Shown: positions 1 through 9,419 of the stretch, piece by piece
Layout: every line of letters begins with the position of its first letter
Numbering within the stretch: position 1 is the first letter of the stretch
NCBI RefSeq assembly: GCF_011604685.1
Contig: NZ_CP050063.1
Location: forward strand, 3,928,501-3,992,500
Length of the DNA stretch: 64,000 nt
From: Spirosoma aureum
GTDB lineage: Bacteria; Bacteroidota; Bacteroidia; Cytophagales; Spirosomataceae
Direction: 5' to 3'
Made by a program: the position numbers and the translations under genes
Notes under the pieces: generated by a model
Seen by the model: the letters and a program-made list of their open reading frames with translations, nothing else
What the model was told of the DNA's origin: nothing
Database searches by the model: none

Positions 1-21
1 TGATAAACTCCGTTCCCGCGA

Positions 22-789
22 ATGAGTATGAAAAGAGGTATAATCAATTTGCTGGATAAATTAGGTTTTATCGTCTTTACGAAAAAAACGATAAAGTCTT
101 ACAAAGTGGCTCGATTGGAAAGCGTTCACCCGATGCTGGACGGCAAAGGGAGTTTTCTGAAAGCGCGGGAAAATGGCGGTCTGCGCCAAAAGTTAGTAGC
201 TGAACGTAAAACCAGTTGGCTCGAAATCGGTTGTGGCGGCACCTTCGACGAAAATTTTACCTACGTTGATCTTTTCCCGGAAACGGTAGTCAGCCAAAAA
301 GGACGCTACTTTCGGATGGATATGGTTAACGCCACCGACTCTGCACTGGAACGGCTCGGCAAGTTCGACCTGATCCGGATGCAGCATGTATTTGAGCATT
401 TTACGCCAGAATCTGGTCGGGTTGTGCTCGACAACTGCGCCAAGTTGCTCAATAAAGGTGGTTACGTGCTTATTTCCACGCCCGATCTGAAAAAGTACAT
501 TGAGTTTTACCTGTCGGGGCAGATTCGCGAAAATTACGATTGGGCTTTGAATCGAATTCCGAAAGATAGTCCCAATAGTTTCTATTTCTCAATTTTCTCG
601 CATAGCCTGCCTTTTGAGAAACATGAGTGGTGTTATGATGCCGAGGGGCTCATTTATCAGCTGGAACAATCGGGCCTATTCACAAACATTCGTGAAATCA
701 CGTTAGACAATGAATTGGCGAATATTCCATTCACGCACAACAGACCCAATGAGGATGTGTGTGTGATTGCTCAACTGAAATCGATTTAA
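22..789 (+). CDS. class I SAM-dependent methyltransferase
   Basis: A 255-residue protein with a Rossmann-type methyltransferase core. The SAM-binding motif is the LEIGCGG stretch around residue 67, followed by an acidic residue on the next strand and a QHVFEHF segment near 120, where class I enzymes carry the post-II motif. A late LLNKGGYVLIS segment matches the motif before the final strands. It opens the visible part of a polysaccharide operon, 13 bp before a glycosyltransferase gene, so methylation of a glycan or glycosyl intermediate is the likely role (inference). ATG codons at 22 and 28 are both possible starts. The operon promoter is not visible and probably lies left of the window. 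Confidence 0.85.
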   Translation: MSMKRGIINLLDKLGFIVFTKKTIKSYKVARLESVHPMLDGKGSFLKARENGGLRQKLVAERKTSWLEIGCGGTFDENFTYVDLFPETVVSQKGRYFRMDMVNATDSALERLGKFDLIRMQHVFEHFTPESGRVVLDNCAKLLNKGGYVLISTPDLKKYIEFYLSGQIRENYDWALNRIPKDSPNSFYFSIFSHSLPFEKHEWCYDAEGLIYQLEQSGLFTNIREITLDNELANIPFTHNRPNEDVCVIAQLKSI

Positions 790-802
790 CGTCGAGGCTA
801 CC

Positions 803-1852
803 ATGCTTGTATATATTGACCCTCAAACGGATACGGATTATACGGCCTTCTACATTAAAGGGTTGTATGATCGCTTTGGCAAAGCGAATGTGTCTTTTTC
901 CGGTCAGTATTTTACAGGACTGAAACCCAATCGAACCCTGAAATTTATTCTTGACGATAACGGAGTTGTTCACAAGTACGTGATCGATTGGGGCGATGAT
1001 CCGTCTGTGGCCGAAGCAGATTATGCCTGGTGTGATTACTATGGAAAAATTAATTTCAATACGAAGCACACCCAGCCCGCGTATCATCCTAAAATTATTT
1101 CGTTAGCACCAGGGTTTGGTATCAAATTATGGAGCCATTCAGGAAGTGCGTATTATGGCTTGTCTAACTTATTCAAAGCAAGGAAGGACGTTAGTAACGT
1201 AAAAAAATTCCTCTCTAACTATTACAAACAGGCTAAACAACTGCCGTTAAATGCCTACAAGCCACTGAAAACCAGCACTAATTACATATACTCACTCAAT
1301 ACACTCTGGAATAGCGACGAATGGATAAATAACGACGCTACTGTTAATCGATACAGAGCAAATTTTATGAAAGCCTGTAAATCAATACCTGATTTGCAAT
1401 TTGAAGGAGGGTTTGTCTATAGTCAGATCAAAAACACAAATCCTGAATTTCAAACGCTGGTAATTGATGCGGACTGGATACCGAAAAGCACGTATATCAA
1501 TAAAATAAGTGCGTCGGTACTGGTTTTTAACACTCCTGCCTGGGCGTTATGTCATGGCTGGAAATTAGGTGAATATTTAGCGCTCGGGAAAGCCATAATC
1601 TCGACGCCCCTTAGCAATGAACTACCGTCACCACTTGAACATGGTAAACATATCCATATCGTATCGGGGGAGGAAGATGCCATTCGGGAGGCTATCACAT
1701 TGCTTATCAGGAATCCTGATTATAGGGCAGATCTTGAAAGAAATGCTTATGACTATTTCTGTGAGTACGTATCACCAATTCAATCGATCAAGTTGTTAAC
1801 CCAAACGGAACAAATAAACTTGGTTGTGGGTAGTTCATATACGCTAAAATGA
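803..1852 (+). CDS. glycosyltransferase, GT-B-like
   Basis: A 349-residue cytosolic protein without signal peptide. The C-terminal third resembles a GT-B donor-binding domain: a HGWKLGEYLALGKAIIS stretch near residue 252, then an elongated tail with a glycan-operon style SGEEDAIREAI segment. The N-terminal half is divergent and has no motif I can name. It sits between a methyltransferase and an FkbM methyltransferase and overlaps the latter by 4 bp (ATGA at 1849-1852), so the two are translationally coupled. Addition of a sugar during surface-polysaccharide assembly is the likely job. The sugar specificity cannot be read from the sequence. Confidence 0.72.
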   Translation: MLVYIDPQTDTDYTAFYIKGLYDRFGKANVSFSGQYFTGLKPNRTLKFILDDNGVVHKYVIDWGDDPSVAEADYAWCDYYGKINFNTKHTQPAYHPKIISLAPGFGIKLWSHSGSAYYGLSNLFKARKDVSNVKKFLSNYYKQAKQLPLNAYKPLKTSTNYIYSLNTLWNSDEWINNDATVNRYRANFMKACKSIPDLQFEGGFVYSQIKNTNPEFQTLVIDADWIPKSTYINKISASVLVFNTPAWALCHGWKLGEYLALGKAIISTPLSNELPSPLEHGKHIHIVSGEEDAIREAITLLIRNPDYRADLERNAYDYFCEYVSPIQSIKLLTQTEQINLVVGSSYTLK

Positions 1853-2727
1853 CCTTCCGGCATGTCGATTTCAGGCTACTCAAAAAGCTGAACCTGCTGA
1901 ACTATCTGAATGTGGCCAGGAGCATTTCGTTCAGCGGACATAAACTAGCTATTCCTGTTATAAATAGTTTAGGCTATCCGAATCTGTTTCTGAAACCGAA
2001 TTGGCTTTATTCGATCATCAACGAGCTTTTTGACACTGACAACGAAGGTTTTGTGGACGTTGGGGCCAACATCGGACAGACACTCATTGCCGTTAAAACG
2101 GCTAAACACCAGATTCACTACGTAGGTTTTGAACCAAGTATTTCATGCTGTTACTACCTGAAGAAGCTGATTCGCATTAATGGCTTTGCTGACTGCCAGA
2201 TATATAATTTCGCGCTCTCCGATGAATTAAAAGAAACGTATCTGGAGACAAACGGTGAAGCCGATCCGACGGGCTCCATTGTATCGGCCCTACGCCCATC
2301 TTTTTTCAAACAGCGCGAATCGATCTTTTCGATAGATCATGACCGCTTACACCTTGATCAAAAAATTACCTGCGTCAAAATCGATGTGGAAGGCGGTGAA
2401 TTGGAAACACTGTTGGGAATGCAGAATCTGATACGGCGAGATAGACCCTATATACTCTGCGAAATCCTGGATAGCTTCAGTGATGATGTCCTGGCATTTA
2501 CTCAGGAACGAGCAGATCGGGTATGTGATACCCTTAAGAAGCACGATTATTCGATCATTCAGATCGTTCAGAATGAAGCGACCGGCCAGATTATTTCATT
2601 CAACGAAATTGATGGCATCAATATATGCCAGTGGCGAAAAGAAAGTTTACAGCTAAATGACTACATTTTTTATCCCGTAGAAAAGCGAAAGGGTGTAATC
2701 GAAATTCTGGCCAGACTCAGTCACTGA
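1849..2727 (+). CDS. FkbM family methyltransferase
   Basis: A 292-residue FkbM-type SAM-dependent methyltransferase. FVDVGANIGQT near residue 68 is the family glycine-rich SAM motif, followed by a GFEPS acidic loop and the KIDVEGGELETLLG segment near residue 177 that is diagnostic of FkbM proteins. These enzymes O-methylate sugars or polyketides, and here a sugar of the surface glycan is the likely substrate. The start codon overlaps the stop of the preceding glycosyltransferase gene, and the next gene begins immediately after its stop. Confidence 0.9.
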   Translation: MTFRHVDFRLLKKLNLLNYLNVARSISFSGHKLAIPVINSLGYPNLFLKPNWLYSIINELFDTDNEGFVDVGANIGQTLIAVKTAKHQIHYVGFEPSISCCYYLKKLIRINGFADCQIYNFALSDELKETYLETNGEADPTGSIVSALRPSFFKQRESIFSIDHDRLHLDQKITCVKIDVEGGELETLLGMQNLIRRDRPYILCEILDSFSDDVLAFTQERADRVCDTLKKHDYSIIQIVQNEATGQIISFNEIDGINICQWRKESLQLNDYIFYPVEKRKGVIEILARLSH

Positions 2728-3705
2728 TTGGAAATGTTCTCCGTAGTTATTCCACTTTACAATAAAGCCAGCTATGTGGAAAAAGCAGTCGAATCCGTAC
2801 TATGCCAAACGTTTTCGGATTTCGAGCTGATCGTGGTCAACGATGGATCAACAGATAGCAGTGTCGAAAAATTAGCCCGATTTACCGACGATCGACTTAA
2901 GCTGATCAATCAATCGAACACCGGCGTTTCCGGGGCTCGAAATAAGGGGGTTAAACACGCCCGGTTCGATTATATCGCCTTTCTTGATGCCGATGATTGG
3001 TGGCACGAGCGTTTTCTGGAAGAAATGAATGCCCTGATTACGCAATTCTCAGACGCGGGACTATATGGCTCCAATTACTTCGTCGTAAAAAACGGAGTGA
3101 ATACGCCTGCTCAGGTTGGGGTTGAGGCTGGTTTCGAAATGGGTTATATCAACTACTTCAAGGTGTATGCCCGAACGTTTTGGGTTCCGCTGAATTGCTC
3201 GTTTGTCGTTGTGAAAAAATCGGTTTTTGAGCAGGAAAAAGGTTTTAATGAACACCTTAGATTCGGCGAAGACCTCGATTTGTGGATACGGATCGCATTA
3301 ACCCACAAAGTTGGCTATGTCAATAAATTCCTGGCCAACTCGAATCAGGATGCGGAAACGACTAATCGGGCACTCGGCACAGACAAGTTCTGGAACAAAA
3401 AAGAGCATGTTACATTTAATATCAGTCATTTAGCCGATCAGGAGCAGACTCAGCCCAACTTAAAAACGCTACTGGATGGCCTGCGCGTCAGATCATTAGT
3501 GGCTTATCGGCTCAATGATTGGTATCCGGAAGAGGTTCGGGCAATTATGAGCCGTGTTGATCTGAGTGCCCAGCCGCTATTTTATCGATTTGTCTATCAA
3601 TGGCCACGGCCAATTATCAACGTCTATTTTCGGGCGAAACAATACGGTTCCTATTTGAAGCAGATGTTGCTTCGGCGTTTTTATAGCTACGTTCACGCTC
3701 GGTAA
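2728..3705 (+). CDS. glycosyltransferase family 2
   Basis: A 325-residue GT-A inverting glycosyltransferase. The N-terminus shows the family start FSVVIPLYNKASYVEKAVES, a VVNDGSTD nucleotide-binding stretch near residue 36, and LDADDWW near residue 87, which supplies the metal-binding DxD. The C-terminal part has no membrane domain, so it acts at the inner face of the cytoplasmic membrane. The frame opens with TTG directly after the preceding stop codon. ATG at 2734 is two codons further in and is an equally good start. It probably adds one sugar to the repeat unit of this locus's polysaccharide. Confidence 0.92.
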   Translation: MEMFSVVIPLYNKASYVEKAVESVLCQTFSDFELIVVNDGSTDSSVEKLARFTDDRLKLINQSNTGVSGARNKGVKHARFDYIAFLDADDWWHERFLEEMNALITQFSDAGLYGSNYFVVKNGVNTPAQVGVEAGFEMGYINYFKVYARTFWVPLNCSFVVVKKSVFEQEKGFNEHLRFGEDLDLWIRIALTHKVGYVNKFLANSNQDAETTNRALGTDKFWNKKEHVTFNISHLADQEQTQPNLKTLLDGLRVRSLVAYRLNDWYPEEVRAIMSRVDLSAQPLFYRFVYQWPRPIINVYFRAKQYGSYLKQMLLRRFYSYVHAR

Positions 3706-3712
3706 CAATACC

Positions 3713-4873
3713 TTGAAGAAAAAAATACTGCTTGTTTTTGGCACACGTCCTGAAGCCATAAAAATGGCCCCTTTGGTAAAAACATTCCAAAAGCATTCAG
3801 ATCGATTCGACGTTTCAGTATGCACTACGGGGCAGCACCGCGAAATGCTCGATCAGGTATTGACATTATTCGACATCAAGACCGATTACGACCTGAACAT
3901 CATGCAACATCAACAGGATTTGTATGATGTAACCTCTCGAATATTGATCGGAATGCGGGAGGTGTTGCAGCAGTCTGCTCCAGATATTGTGCTTGTTCAC
4001 GGCGATACGGTTACGGCCCTGTCGGTTTCGTTAGCTGCTTTTTATCAAAAAATAGCCATCGGCCACGTTGAAGCTGGCCTACGGACCTTCAACCGATATA
4101 GCCCGTGGCCTGAAGAAATGAACCGTCGACTGACGACTCAGCTAGCTACCTTCCATTTCGCACCAACACGACTGGCTCAGGAAAACCTACTGGCGGAAAA
4201 AGTAAAGGAAAATTGCATTCAGATCACGGGCAATACCGTAATCGACGCTTTGCAGTTAGCGGTTGAAAAGATCAGTGGTAGCGCTTCGATGAAACATGAT
4301 CTGGATGCTCAGCTAAGTGAAGCCGGATACAACCCTGGCAGACTGACGAAAAACAGACGATTAATACTGATTACGGGACACCGCCGGGAGAACTTTGGCG
4401 ATGGCTTCGTGGAGATTTGTCAGGCACTAAAGACATTGGCAGAAGCCTACCCAGCCGTTGACTTTGTCTATCCTGTTCATTTGAACCCCAATGTTCAGGT
4501 TCCAGTCAGGAAACTGCTTCGCGAATCGGCTAATCGCAACATTTTCCTGATACCGCCTTTGGGCTACTTACCTTTTGTGTATCTGATGAAGGAGTCCTAC
4601 TTATTGTTGACCGATAGTGGTGGTATTCAGGAAGAGGCTCCTGGACTGGGAAAACCAGTACTGGTCATGCGCGACACAACCGAGCGACCGGAGGCTGTCG
4701 AGGCTGGAACCGTAAGGCTTGTCGGTGCCAATGCCCAATGTATTGTTTCCAGCGTTCGTGAACTGCTCAACAATGTCAACGAATACCGAAAGATGACGAG
4801 TGCGCATAACCCCTATGGCGACGGTCATGCGTCGGAACGAATTGTTGATTTCCTGACTCAGACGTCCAGTTAG
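3713..4873 (+). CDS. wecB: UDP-N-acetylglucosamine 2-epimerase (non-hydrolysing)
   Basis: A 386-residue protein with full-length match to non-hydrolysing UDP-GlcNAc 2-epimerases, which interconvert UDP-GlcNAc and UDP-ManNAc. Hallmarks are the N-terminal VFGTRPEAIKMAPLV, VHGDTVTALS near residue 100, HVEAGLRTF near 120, TGHRREN near 225, and the TDSGGIQEEAPGLGKPVLV block near 305. The start is TTG at 3713; an A-rich start region follows. It would supply ManNAc-type precursors to the polysaccharide. A second, more divergent member of the same family lies at 14666, so the locus probably makes two differently configured amino sugars. Confidence 0.95.
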   Translation: MKKKILLVFGTRPEAIKMAPLVKTFQKHSDRFDVSVCTTGQHREMLDQVLTLFDIKTDYDLNIMQHQQDLYDVTSRILIGMREVLQQSAPDIVLVHGDTVTALSVSLAAFYQKIAIGHVEAGLRTFNRYSPWPEEMNRRLTTQLATFHFAPTRLAQENLLAEKVKENCIQITGNTVIDALQLAVEKISGSASMKHDLDAQLSEAGYNPGRLTKNRRLILITGHRRENFGDGFVEICQALKTLAEAYPAVDFVYPVHLNPNVQVPVRKLLRESANRNIFLIPPLGYLPFVYLMKESYLLLTDSGGIQEEAPGLGKPVLVMRDTTERPEAVEAGTVRLVGANAQCIVSSVRELLNNVNEYRKMTSAHNPYGDGHASERIVDFLTQTSS

Positions 4874-4918
4874 CTATTTATGTGGAAAATTCTGGAAGAA
4901 GATGCCCGATAACCTAAA

Positions 4919-5644
4919 ATGATTCCTAAAGTAATTCATTACTGTTGGTTCGGTAGGGGAAAAATGCCAGCAATGGCAGACCGATGCATCTGCTCCTGGA
5001 AACAGTTTCTGCCCAATTATGAGCTTCGACTCTGGAACGAAGATTCGTTCGATATCAATAGTGTGCCATACGTAAAAGAGGCTTACCAGGCTCGCAAATT
5101 CGCATTTGTTACTGATTACGTCCGTTTGTACGCGCTTCATCAGTTCGGCGGTATCTATCTCGATACCGATGTTGAAGTGCTGAAAAGCCTGGATGATCTC
5201 TTGCATTTGCCCGCCTTCTCCGGTTTTGAAAGTGACCATGAGATTCCTACCGGCATCATGGCGAGCGAACAGCATAATGAATGGGCCAGTGAGCAGCTGC
5301 GGTACTATGCAGGCAGGCACTTTCTACGCCCTGATGGTTCGTATGATATGACGACCAACGTAGAAATAATTTCGGGTAGCATGGCCGCCAATGGTTTTAT
5401 GCTGAAAAATAGCTACCAGATCTATAAAGGCTGTATGCATATTTTCCCTAAAGATTATTTCTGCCCGAAATCGCGATCCGGGATAATTACAATCAGCCCG
5501 AACACGTATTGCATTCATCATTTTGAAGGGTCGTGGCAGCCAGTAGGGAGTAAGCTCAAAAAATATATCTTTCAAAAGATTATTGGCCCAACTATCACTG
5601 ACAAACTGGTCAACCTTAAGCGATCTCTTTTGTCCCGTAAATGA
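4919..5644 (+). CDS. glycosyltransferase with DXD motif (GT32-like capsular transferase)
   Basis: A 241-residue GT-A type enzyme of the glycosyltransferase sugar-binding DXD family. It begins IPKVIHYCWFGRG, which is typical of these proteins, and carries the FVTDYVRLYALHQFGG segment and the metal/nucleotide-binding YLDTDVEV motif around residue 80. A late HHFEGSW segment also fits the family. It transfers a sugar from a nucleotide donor during capsule or O-antigen assembly. It overlaps the next gene by 4 bp (ATGA at 5641-5644), which points to coupled translation with the membrane protein downstream. Confidence 0.9.
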   Translation: MIPKVIHYCWFGRGKMPAMADRCICSWKQFLPNYELRLWNEDSFDINSVPYVKEAYQARKFAFVTDYVRLYALHQFGGIYLDTDVEVLKSLDDLLHLPAFSGFESDHEIPTGIMASEQHNEWASEQLRYYAGRHFLRPDGSYDMTTNVEIISGSMAANGFMLKNSYQIYKGCMHIFPKDYFCPKSRSGIITISPNTYCIHHFEGSWQPVGSKLKKYIFQKIIGPTITDKLVNLKRSLLSRK

Positions 5645-7080
5645 CTCCACCCAGAATGATTGCCCTGCCTTTATCGTACATACCCAGATTTTTCACGCAA
5701 AAAAGTATTGTTGCTTTTTTGGGGGTATTCATACTCTGTTCAATATTATTTTTTAGCAGGATGCTCCCCCCTTTGTGGATTTTGTTTGGCTTTCTGGAAG
5801 TCATTTGTTTCTTCTATTTTCTGAACACGCTAACTAAACAATGGAACAAAATCTCTGGTAAGCATTTTGAAAAGAAATTGTTCTGGACTTCATTCTGGAT
5901 TCGAATTGCCTGGGTTTTATTTAGTTTTTTCTTTTATACGGCCATGTCGGGGATGCCGTTCGAGTTCGAAGCAGGTGACTCCAAAGGGTATCATGGGGAA
6001 GCGATGTGGCTTCTTGGTTTAGCGCAGGATGGAAAGTTGGAGCAATACAGAATTTATATTGGTAAGAACTACTCCGATATGGGTTATCCTGTTTATTTAG
6101 CCCTGATCTATTCCGTTTTCGGCGACAATATATTGATCCCTCGCCTGATCAAAGTTGTACTGGGAACCTACATATGCTTATTTACGTACAAGATCGCCCG
6201 AAATAATTTTGGCGAATCTACTGGTCGAATTGCTGGCATTATGACCATGCTGGTTCCTAATTTGATTTATTACTGTGGCTTGCATCTGAAAGAAACAGAA
6301 ATGGTTTTTCTTGTTGTCTGTTTTATCTACTTAGCCGATAAAATTCTTCGTTCGCGTAAACTGACCCTTACTGCCATAGTCTGGCTGGCTTTAATCGGGG
6401 CTGCACTTTTCTTTTTTCGAACGGTTTTGGCAGTCTGTCTGATCTCTTCGATTATGCTGGCGGCATTGTTCACTTCTCAGCGTGTTTCAGCTTTGGGGAA
6501 ACGTATAGGGCTTATCGTTATGTTGATTGGTGGTATTTTCTTTCTGGCAACGACCCCACTGGTCGATAACGTTAATTTGTACCTAAGACTGAGAAACAAG
6601 AACCAGGCCAATCAAATGAAGAACTATGCAATTCACAGGGACAAAGGTCAGACTAATAAGCTGGCCGTTTATGGCTCCCGTAGCGTATTTCTTCCCTTTA
6701 TGATTATGGCCCCTTTTCCTACTCTTATAAACATTCCGGATCAGCCGAATGCCATGATGATGGCAGGCGCTTATTTCACACGAAATGTGTATGCTTTCTT
6801 TGTGTTTATGGCGCTGTTGGCTCTCTACAAACGCAAAAAACTTAGTGAACACGTATTACTACTGGCCTTTACGGCCTCCTACATTTTTGTACTGGCTTCC
6901 AGCGGCTTTGCATTGTCGGAGCGGTTTCACCTGCCATTGATTCCGTTCTTACTAATCTTTTCGGCCTATGGAATTTCGCAGATGAACCAGTATAATAAAA
7001 AATATTACCTTCCTTATCTGGTGTTTATAGTACTTGTCGTCATCGGCTGGAACTGGTTCAAAATAGCGGGGCGGTCATAG
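5641..7080 (+). CDS. multi-pass membrane glycosyltransferase (GT39/ArnT-like)
   Basis: A 479-residue polytopic membrane protein with about ten to twelve hydrophobic segments. The first periplasmic region contains an acidic EAGDSKGYH stretch near residue 115, in the position where GT-C enzymes such as GT39/ArnT-like glycosyltransferases hold their catalytic acidic residues. A GYPVYLALIYSVFG segment and a later HLKETEM loop also match that group. It likely uses a polyprenyl-phosphate sugar donor at the periplasmic face. An alternative is an O-antigen polymerase role, since no other Wzy candidate is visible. It is coupled to the genes on both sides. Confidence 0.72.
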   Translation: MTPPRMIALPLSYIPRFFTQKSIVAFLGVFILCSILFFSRMLPPLWILFGFLEVICFFYFLNTLTKQWNKISGKHFEKKLFWTSFWIRIAWVLFSFFFYTAMSGMPFEFEAGDSKGYHGEAMWLLGLAQDGKLEQYRIYIGKNYSDMGYPVYLALIYSVFGDNILIPRLIKVVLGTYICLFTYKIARNNFGESTGRIAGIMTMLVPNLIYYCGLHLKETEMVFLVVCFIYLADKILRSRKLTLTAIVWLALIGAALFFFRTVLAVCLISSIMLAALFTSQRVSALGKRIGLIVMLIGGIFFLATTPLVDNVNLYLRLRNKNQANQMKNYAIHRDKGQTNKLAVYGSRSVFLPFMIMAPFPTLINIPDQPNAMMMAGAYFTRNVYAFFVFMALLALYKRKKLSEHVLLLAFTASYIFVLASSGFALSERFHLPLIPFLLIFSAYGISQMNQYNKKYYLPYLVFIVLVVIGWNWFKIAGRS

Positions 7081-7081
7081 T

Positions 7082-8026
7082 GTGGGTATGCGAATCCTGA
7101 TTGTGTGCAGTGGTAATGCACCAAATTTTGATTTTCAGCTGCATCAGGCTTTCATCTACGACCAGGTGGAAGCGTTGAAACAGTTGGACAACACGCTCCA
7201 GTTCGATTTTTTTTTCATCAGGGGGAAAGGGTTAACCGGGTATTTATCCTGCCTGAAAAACCTGTCAGATCAGCTAAAGAGCCAGGCTTACCATTGCGTT
7301 CATGCACACGTAGCCCTGTCGGGTCTGTTGGCAAATTTACAGCGGCAGGTGCCGGTGGTCACCACGTTTCACGGGTCAGACATAAACGTGCCTCTACTCC
7401 GAGGAGTGTCGTTGCTGGTAGAAATGTTGAGCCGCCGGACCATCTATATTAGTCACCGGCTGGTTGAAAAAGCCATTTATGCTGGAAAAACCAAACGGTC
7501 TGTTATCCCCTGTGGTGTCGATTTCGCTTTGTTCAGACCACGGCCAAAACAACATAGTCGCGAACAGTTAGGACTTTCGTCGGATAAACGCTATATTTTA
7601 TTTTCATCTAGTTTCGATATAACGGTTAAAAACTATCCGCTTGCAAAAGCTGCTCTTCAGCTGCTTCACGACGAAACAATTGAACTGCTTGAACTGAAAA
7701 ACTATAACCGTAAAGTAGTGGCTTTGTTGCTCTCGGCTGTTGATGTTGCCCTGATGACTTCCTTTTCGGAAGGGTCACCGCAGTTTGTGAAAGAAGCCCT
7801 CGCCTGCAATTGCCCGGTAGTCTCTACCGACGTCGGCGATGTCCGGCTGGTAATGGGCGACATACCCGGCTGTTATATCACGTCGTATGATGTGGCTGAT
7901 GTAGCTGAAAAAATTCGCCTTGTGCTGGCCAATACCGCCCCAGTTGTATCGAGAGGTCATATACAGCAATTCGACAAGCAACTGATTGCCAGGCAGGTAC
8001 GTAGTGTTTATCGCCAACTTAGATGA
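7082..8026 (+). CDS. glycosyltransferase family 4 (GT-B)
   Basis: A 314-residue GT-B retaining glycosyltransferase. The N-terminal domain contains HAHVALSG and TFHGSDINVP near residue 100, and the C-terminal domain holds SFSEGSPQFVKEALACNCPVV near residue 228, the family's donor-binding EX7E region. The annotated frame starts with GTG at 7082, and ATG at 7088 is the more conventional start. It is short compared with the usual 350-400 residues, because the C-terminal tail is reduced. It overlaps hisH by 4 bp (8023-8026). Confidence 0.9.
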   Translation: MGMRILIVCSGNAPNFDFQLHQAFIYDQVEALKQLDNTLQFDFFFIRGKGLTGYLSCLKNLSDQLKSQAYHCVHAHVALSGLLANLQRQVPVVTTFHGSDINVPLLRGVSLLVEMLSRRTIYISHRLVEKAIYAGKTKRSVIPCGVDFALFRPRPKQHSREQLGLSSDKRYILFSSSFDITVKNYPLAKAALQLLHDETIELLELKNYNRKVVALLLSAVDVALMTSFSEGSPQFVKEALACNCPVVSTDVGDVRLVMGDIPGCYITSYDVADVAEKIRLVLANTAPVVSRGHIQQFDKQLIARQVRSVYRQLR

Positions 8027-8649
8027 GTAAAAAAACGGATATTGTTATCATTGATTATGGCATGGGCAACCTGCGGTCAGTACAGAAGAAGTTTGAACAA
8101 TTGAACGCTAACGTTCGCATATCATCAACTCCTGGTGCCATTTCAGGAGCAGGAAAATTAGTTCTGCCCGGCGTTGGCCATTTTGCAAATGGGGTAAAAA
8201 AATTGAAAGAATCGGGTATATGGGATACATTGAATCAGGAGGTATTGATAAAACAGACGCCTATTCTGGGTATCTGTCTTGGCATGCAATTGATGGCACG
8301 CTTCAGTCAGGAAGGAAACGCAGTGGGTCTTAACTGGTTCGATGCCGACGTTGTTCGTTTCAATGTTGAGAACAAACTGACTCACAAAGTTCCCCATATG
8401 GGCTGGAACACAACAGAAGTAACGAAACCCTGCCGCCTGTTTGCCAACATGCCGACGCAGGCGATGTTCTACTTCGTTCATTCATACCACATGGTTTGTA
8501 AGCAGGCAGAGGATGTTGTAGCAATGTCTACTTACGATTATCCGTTCGCGTCGGTCATTCAGAAAGGGAATATCTACGGCACCCAGTTTCACCCCGAAAA
8601 AAGCCACAACTGGGGCGAACAGATGATTGCTAATTTTATCGACCTATAG
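8023..8649 (+). CDS. hisH: HisH-type glutamine amidotransferase (sugar-amidination paralogue)
   Basis: A 208-residue class I glutamine amidotransferase of the imidazole glycerol phosphate synthase HisH family. The nucleophile is Cys85 in GICLGMQ, with His190 and Glu192 in FHPEKS completing the triad. The N-terminal DYGMGNLRSVQKKFE and VLPGVGHF are family signatures. In histidine synthesis HisH feeds ammonia to HisF. Here no other his genes are present and the next genes are a HisF paralogue and an N-acetyl sugar amidotransferase. That trio is known from Pseudomonas O-antigen loci, where it converts an acetamido sugar to an acetamidino sugar, so this is probably a polysaccharide-specific HisH. 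Confidence 0.93.
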   Translation: MSKKTDIVIIDYGMGNLRSVQKKFEQLNANVRISSTPGAISGAGKLVLPGVGHFANGVKKLKESGIWDTLNQEVLIKQTPILGICLGMQLMARFSQEGNAVGLNWFDADVVRFNVENKLTHKVPHMGWNTTEVTKPCRLFANMPTQAMFYFVHSYHMVCKQAEDVVAMSTYDYPFASVIQKGNIYGTQFHPEKSHNWGEQMIANFIDL

Positions 8650-8652
8650 GCT

Positions 8653-9419
8653 ATGTTCAGACCTCGTGTCATTCCGCTGCTGTTGCTTAAAAACAAGGGG
8701 TTGGTTAAGTCCGTCAAATTTGCCGACTACAATTACCTGGGCGATCCGATCAACGCAGTCAAACTATTTAATGACCTGAAAGCCGATGAACTGGTCTTGC
8801 TGGATATTCTGGCTACAAAGGAAGGCCGTAGTATCGATCTGGGGTTTGTGCGGGAGGTTGGCGATGAGGCCAACATGCCTTTTGCTGTCGGGGGGGGATT
8901 CAGACCATTCAACAGATAAAAGAATGTATAAATGCTGGCGCTGAGAAGGTAGTCATTAATTCCTTTGCCGTCAGTAATCCTGCTTTTATCCGGGCGGCTT
9001 CCGACGAGTTTGGTAGTTCGACCATTGTCGTTTCCATCGATGTAAAGAAAAAATTCTGGGGTAAAGAGCAAGTGTATACGCTTGGAGGAAGCCGGGCTAC
9101 CGGTCTTGATCCAGTTGGTTGGGCGCAACAGATGGAAGCGAATGGAGCCGGTGAGTTATTAGTTACTTCAATTGAACATGACGGCATGATGCAGGGCTAC
9201 AATTTGCCCCTGATCAATGCCTTATCGGCAGCTGTAAGTATCCCGGTAGTTGCTGCGGGTGGAGCCGGGCAGTTACCCGACTTTAAATCCGCCGTCAGTG
9301 AAGCTCATGCATCGGCAGTAGCGGCCGGTTCGCTGTTTGTGTATCACGGCCCCCGAAAAGGTGTTCTGGTAAATTATCCCAAAAATCACGAGTTGGTAAA
9401 TCTGTTCAGTCAGGCATGA
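8653..9419 (+). pseudogene. hisF: HisF-type cyclase paralogue, frameshifted in a G8 tract
   Basis: The first frame (8653-8919) encodes 88 residues that begin RPRVIPLLLLKNKGLVKS and run to AVGGG before turning into nonsense and stopping. The rest of a HisF barrel is readable in the +1 frame: IQQIKECINAGAEKVVINSF, SIDVKKKFWG, and from 9072 onward the VTSIEHDGMMQGYNLPL and VVAAGGAG phosphate-binding parts. Adding one G to the run at 8890-8897 restores a single frame of 768 nt, 255 residues, the normal HisF size. The first barrel strand has LLLL where histidine-pathway HisF has CLDV, so catalytic Asp11 is missing, as in sugar-amidination paralogues. Either a base-calling error or a real lesion or slippage site. 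Confidence 0.85.
8890..8897 (+). repeat. G8 homopolymer at hisF frameshift point
   Basis: Eight consecutive G residues inside the hisF reading frame. One more G would give GTC-GGG-GGG-GGG-ATT, the VGGGI turn expected in HisF. Such tracts are prone both to sequencing miscalls and to replication slippage. It is the apparent cause of the break in the gene. Confidence 0.85.

Noticed and set aside
193..399. 68-codon minus-strand frame inside the first methyltransferase gene
   Set aside because: It lies fully within a well-supported plus-strand gene and has no recognisable motif.
8653..8919. Separate short HisF-like gene
   Set aside because: It is the 5' part of a single frameshifted hisF, since the other half of the barrel is present in the next frame.
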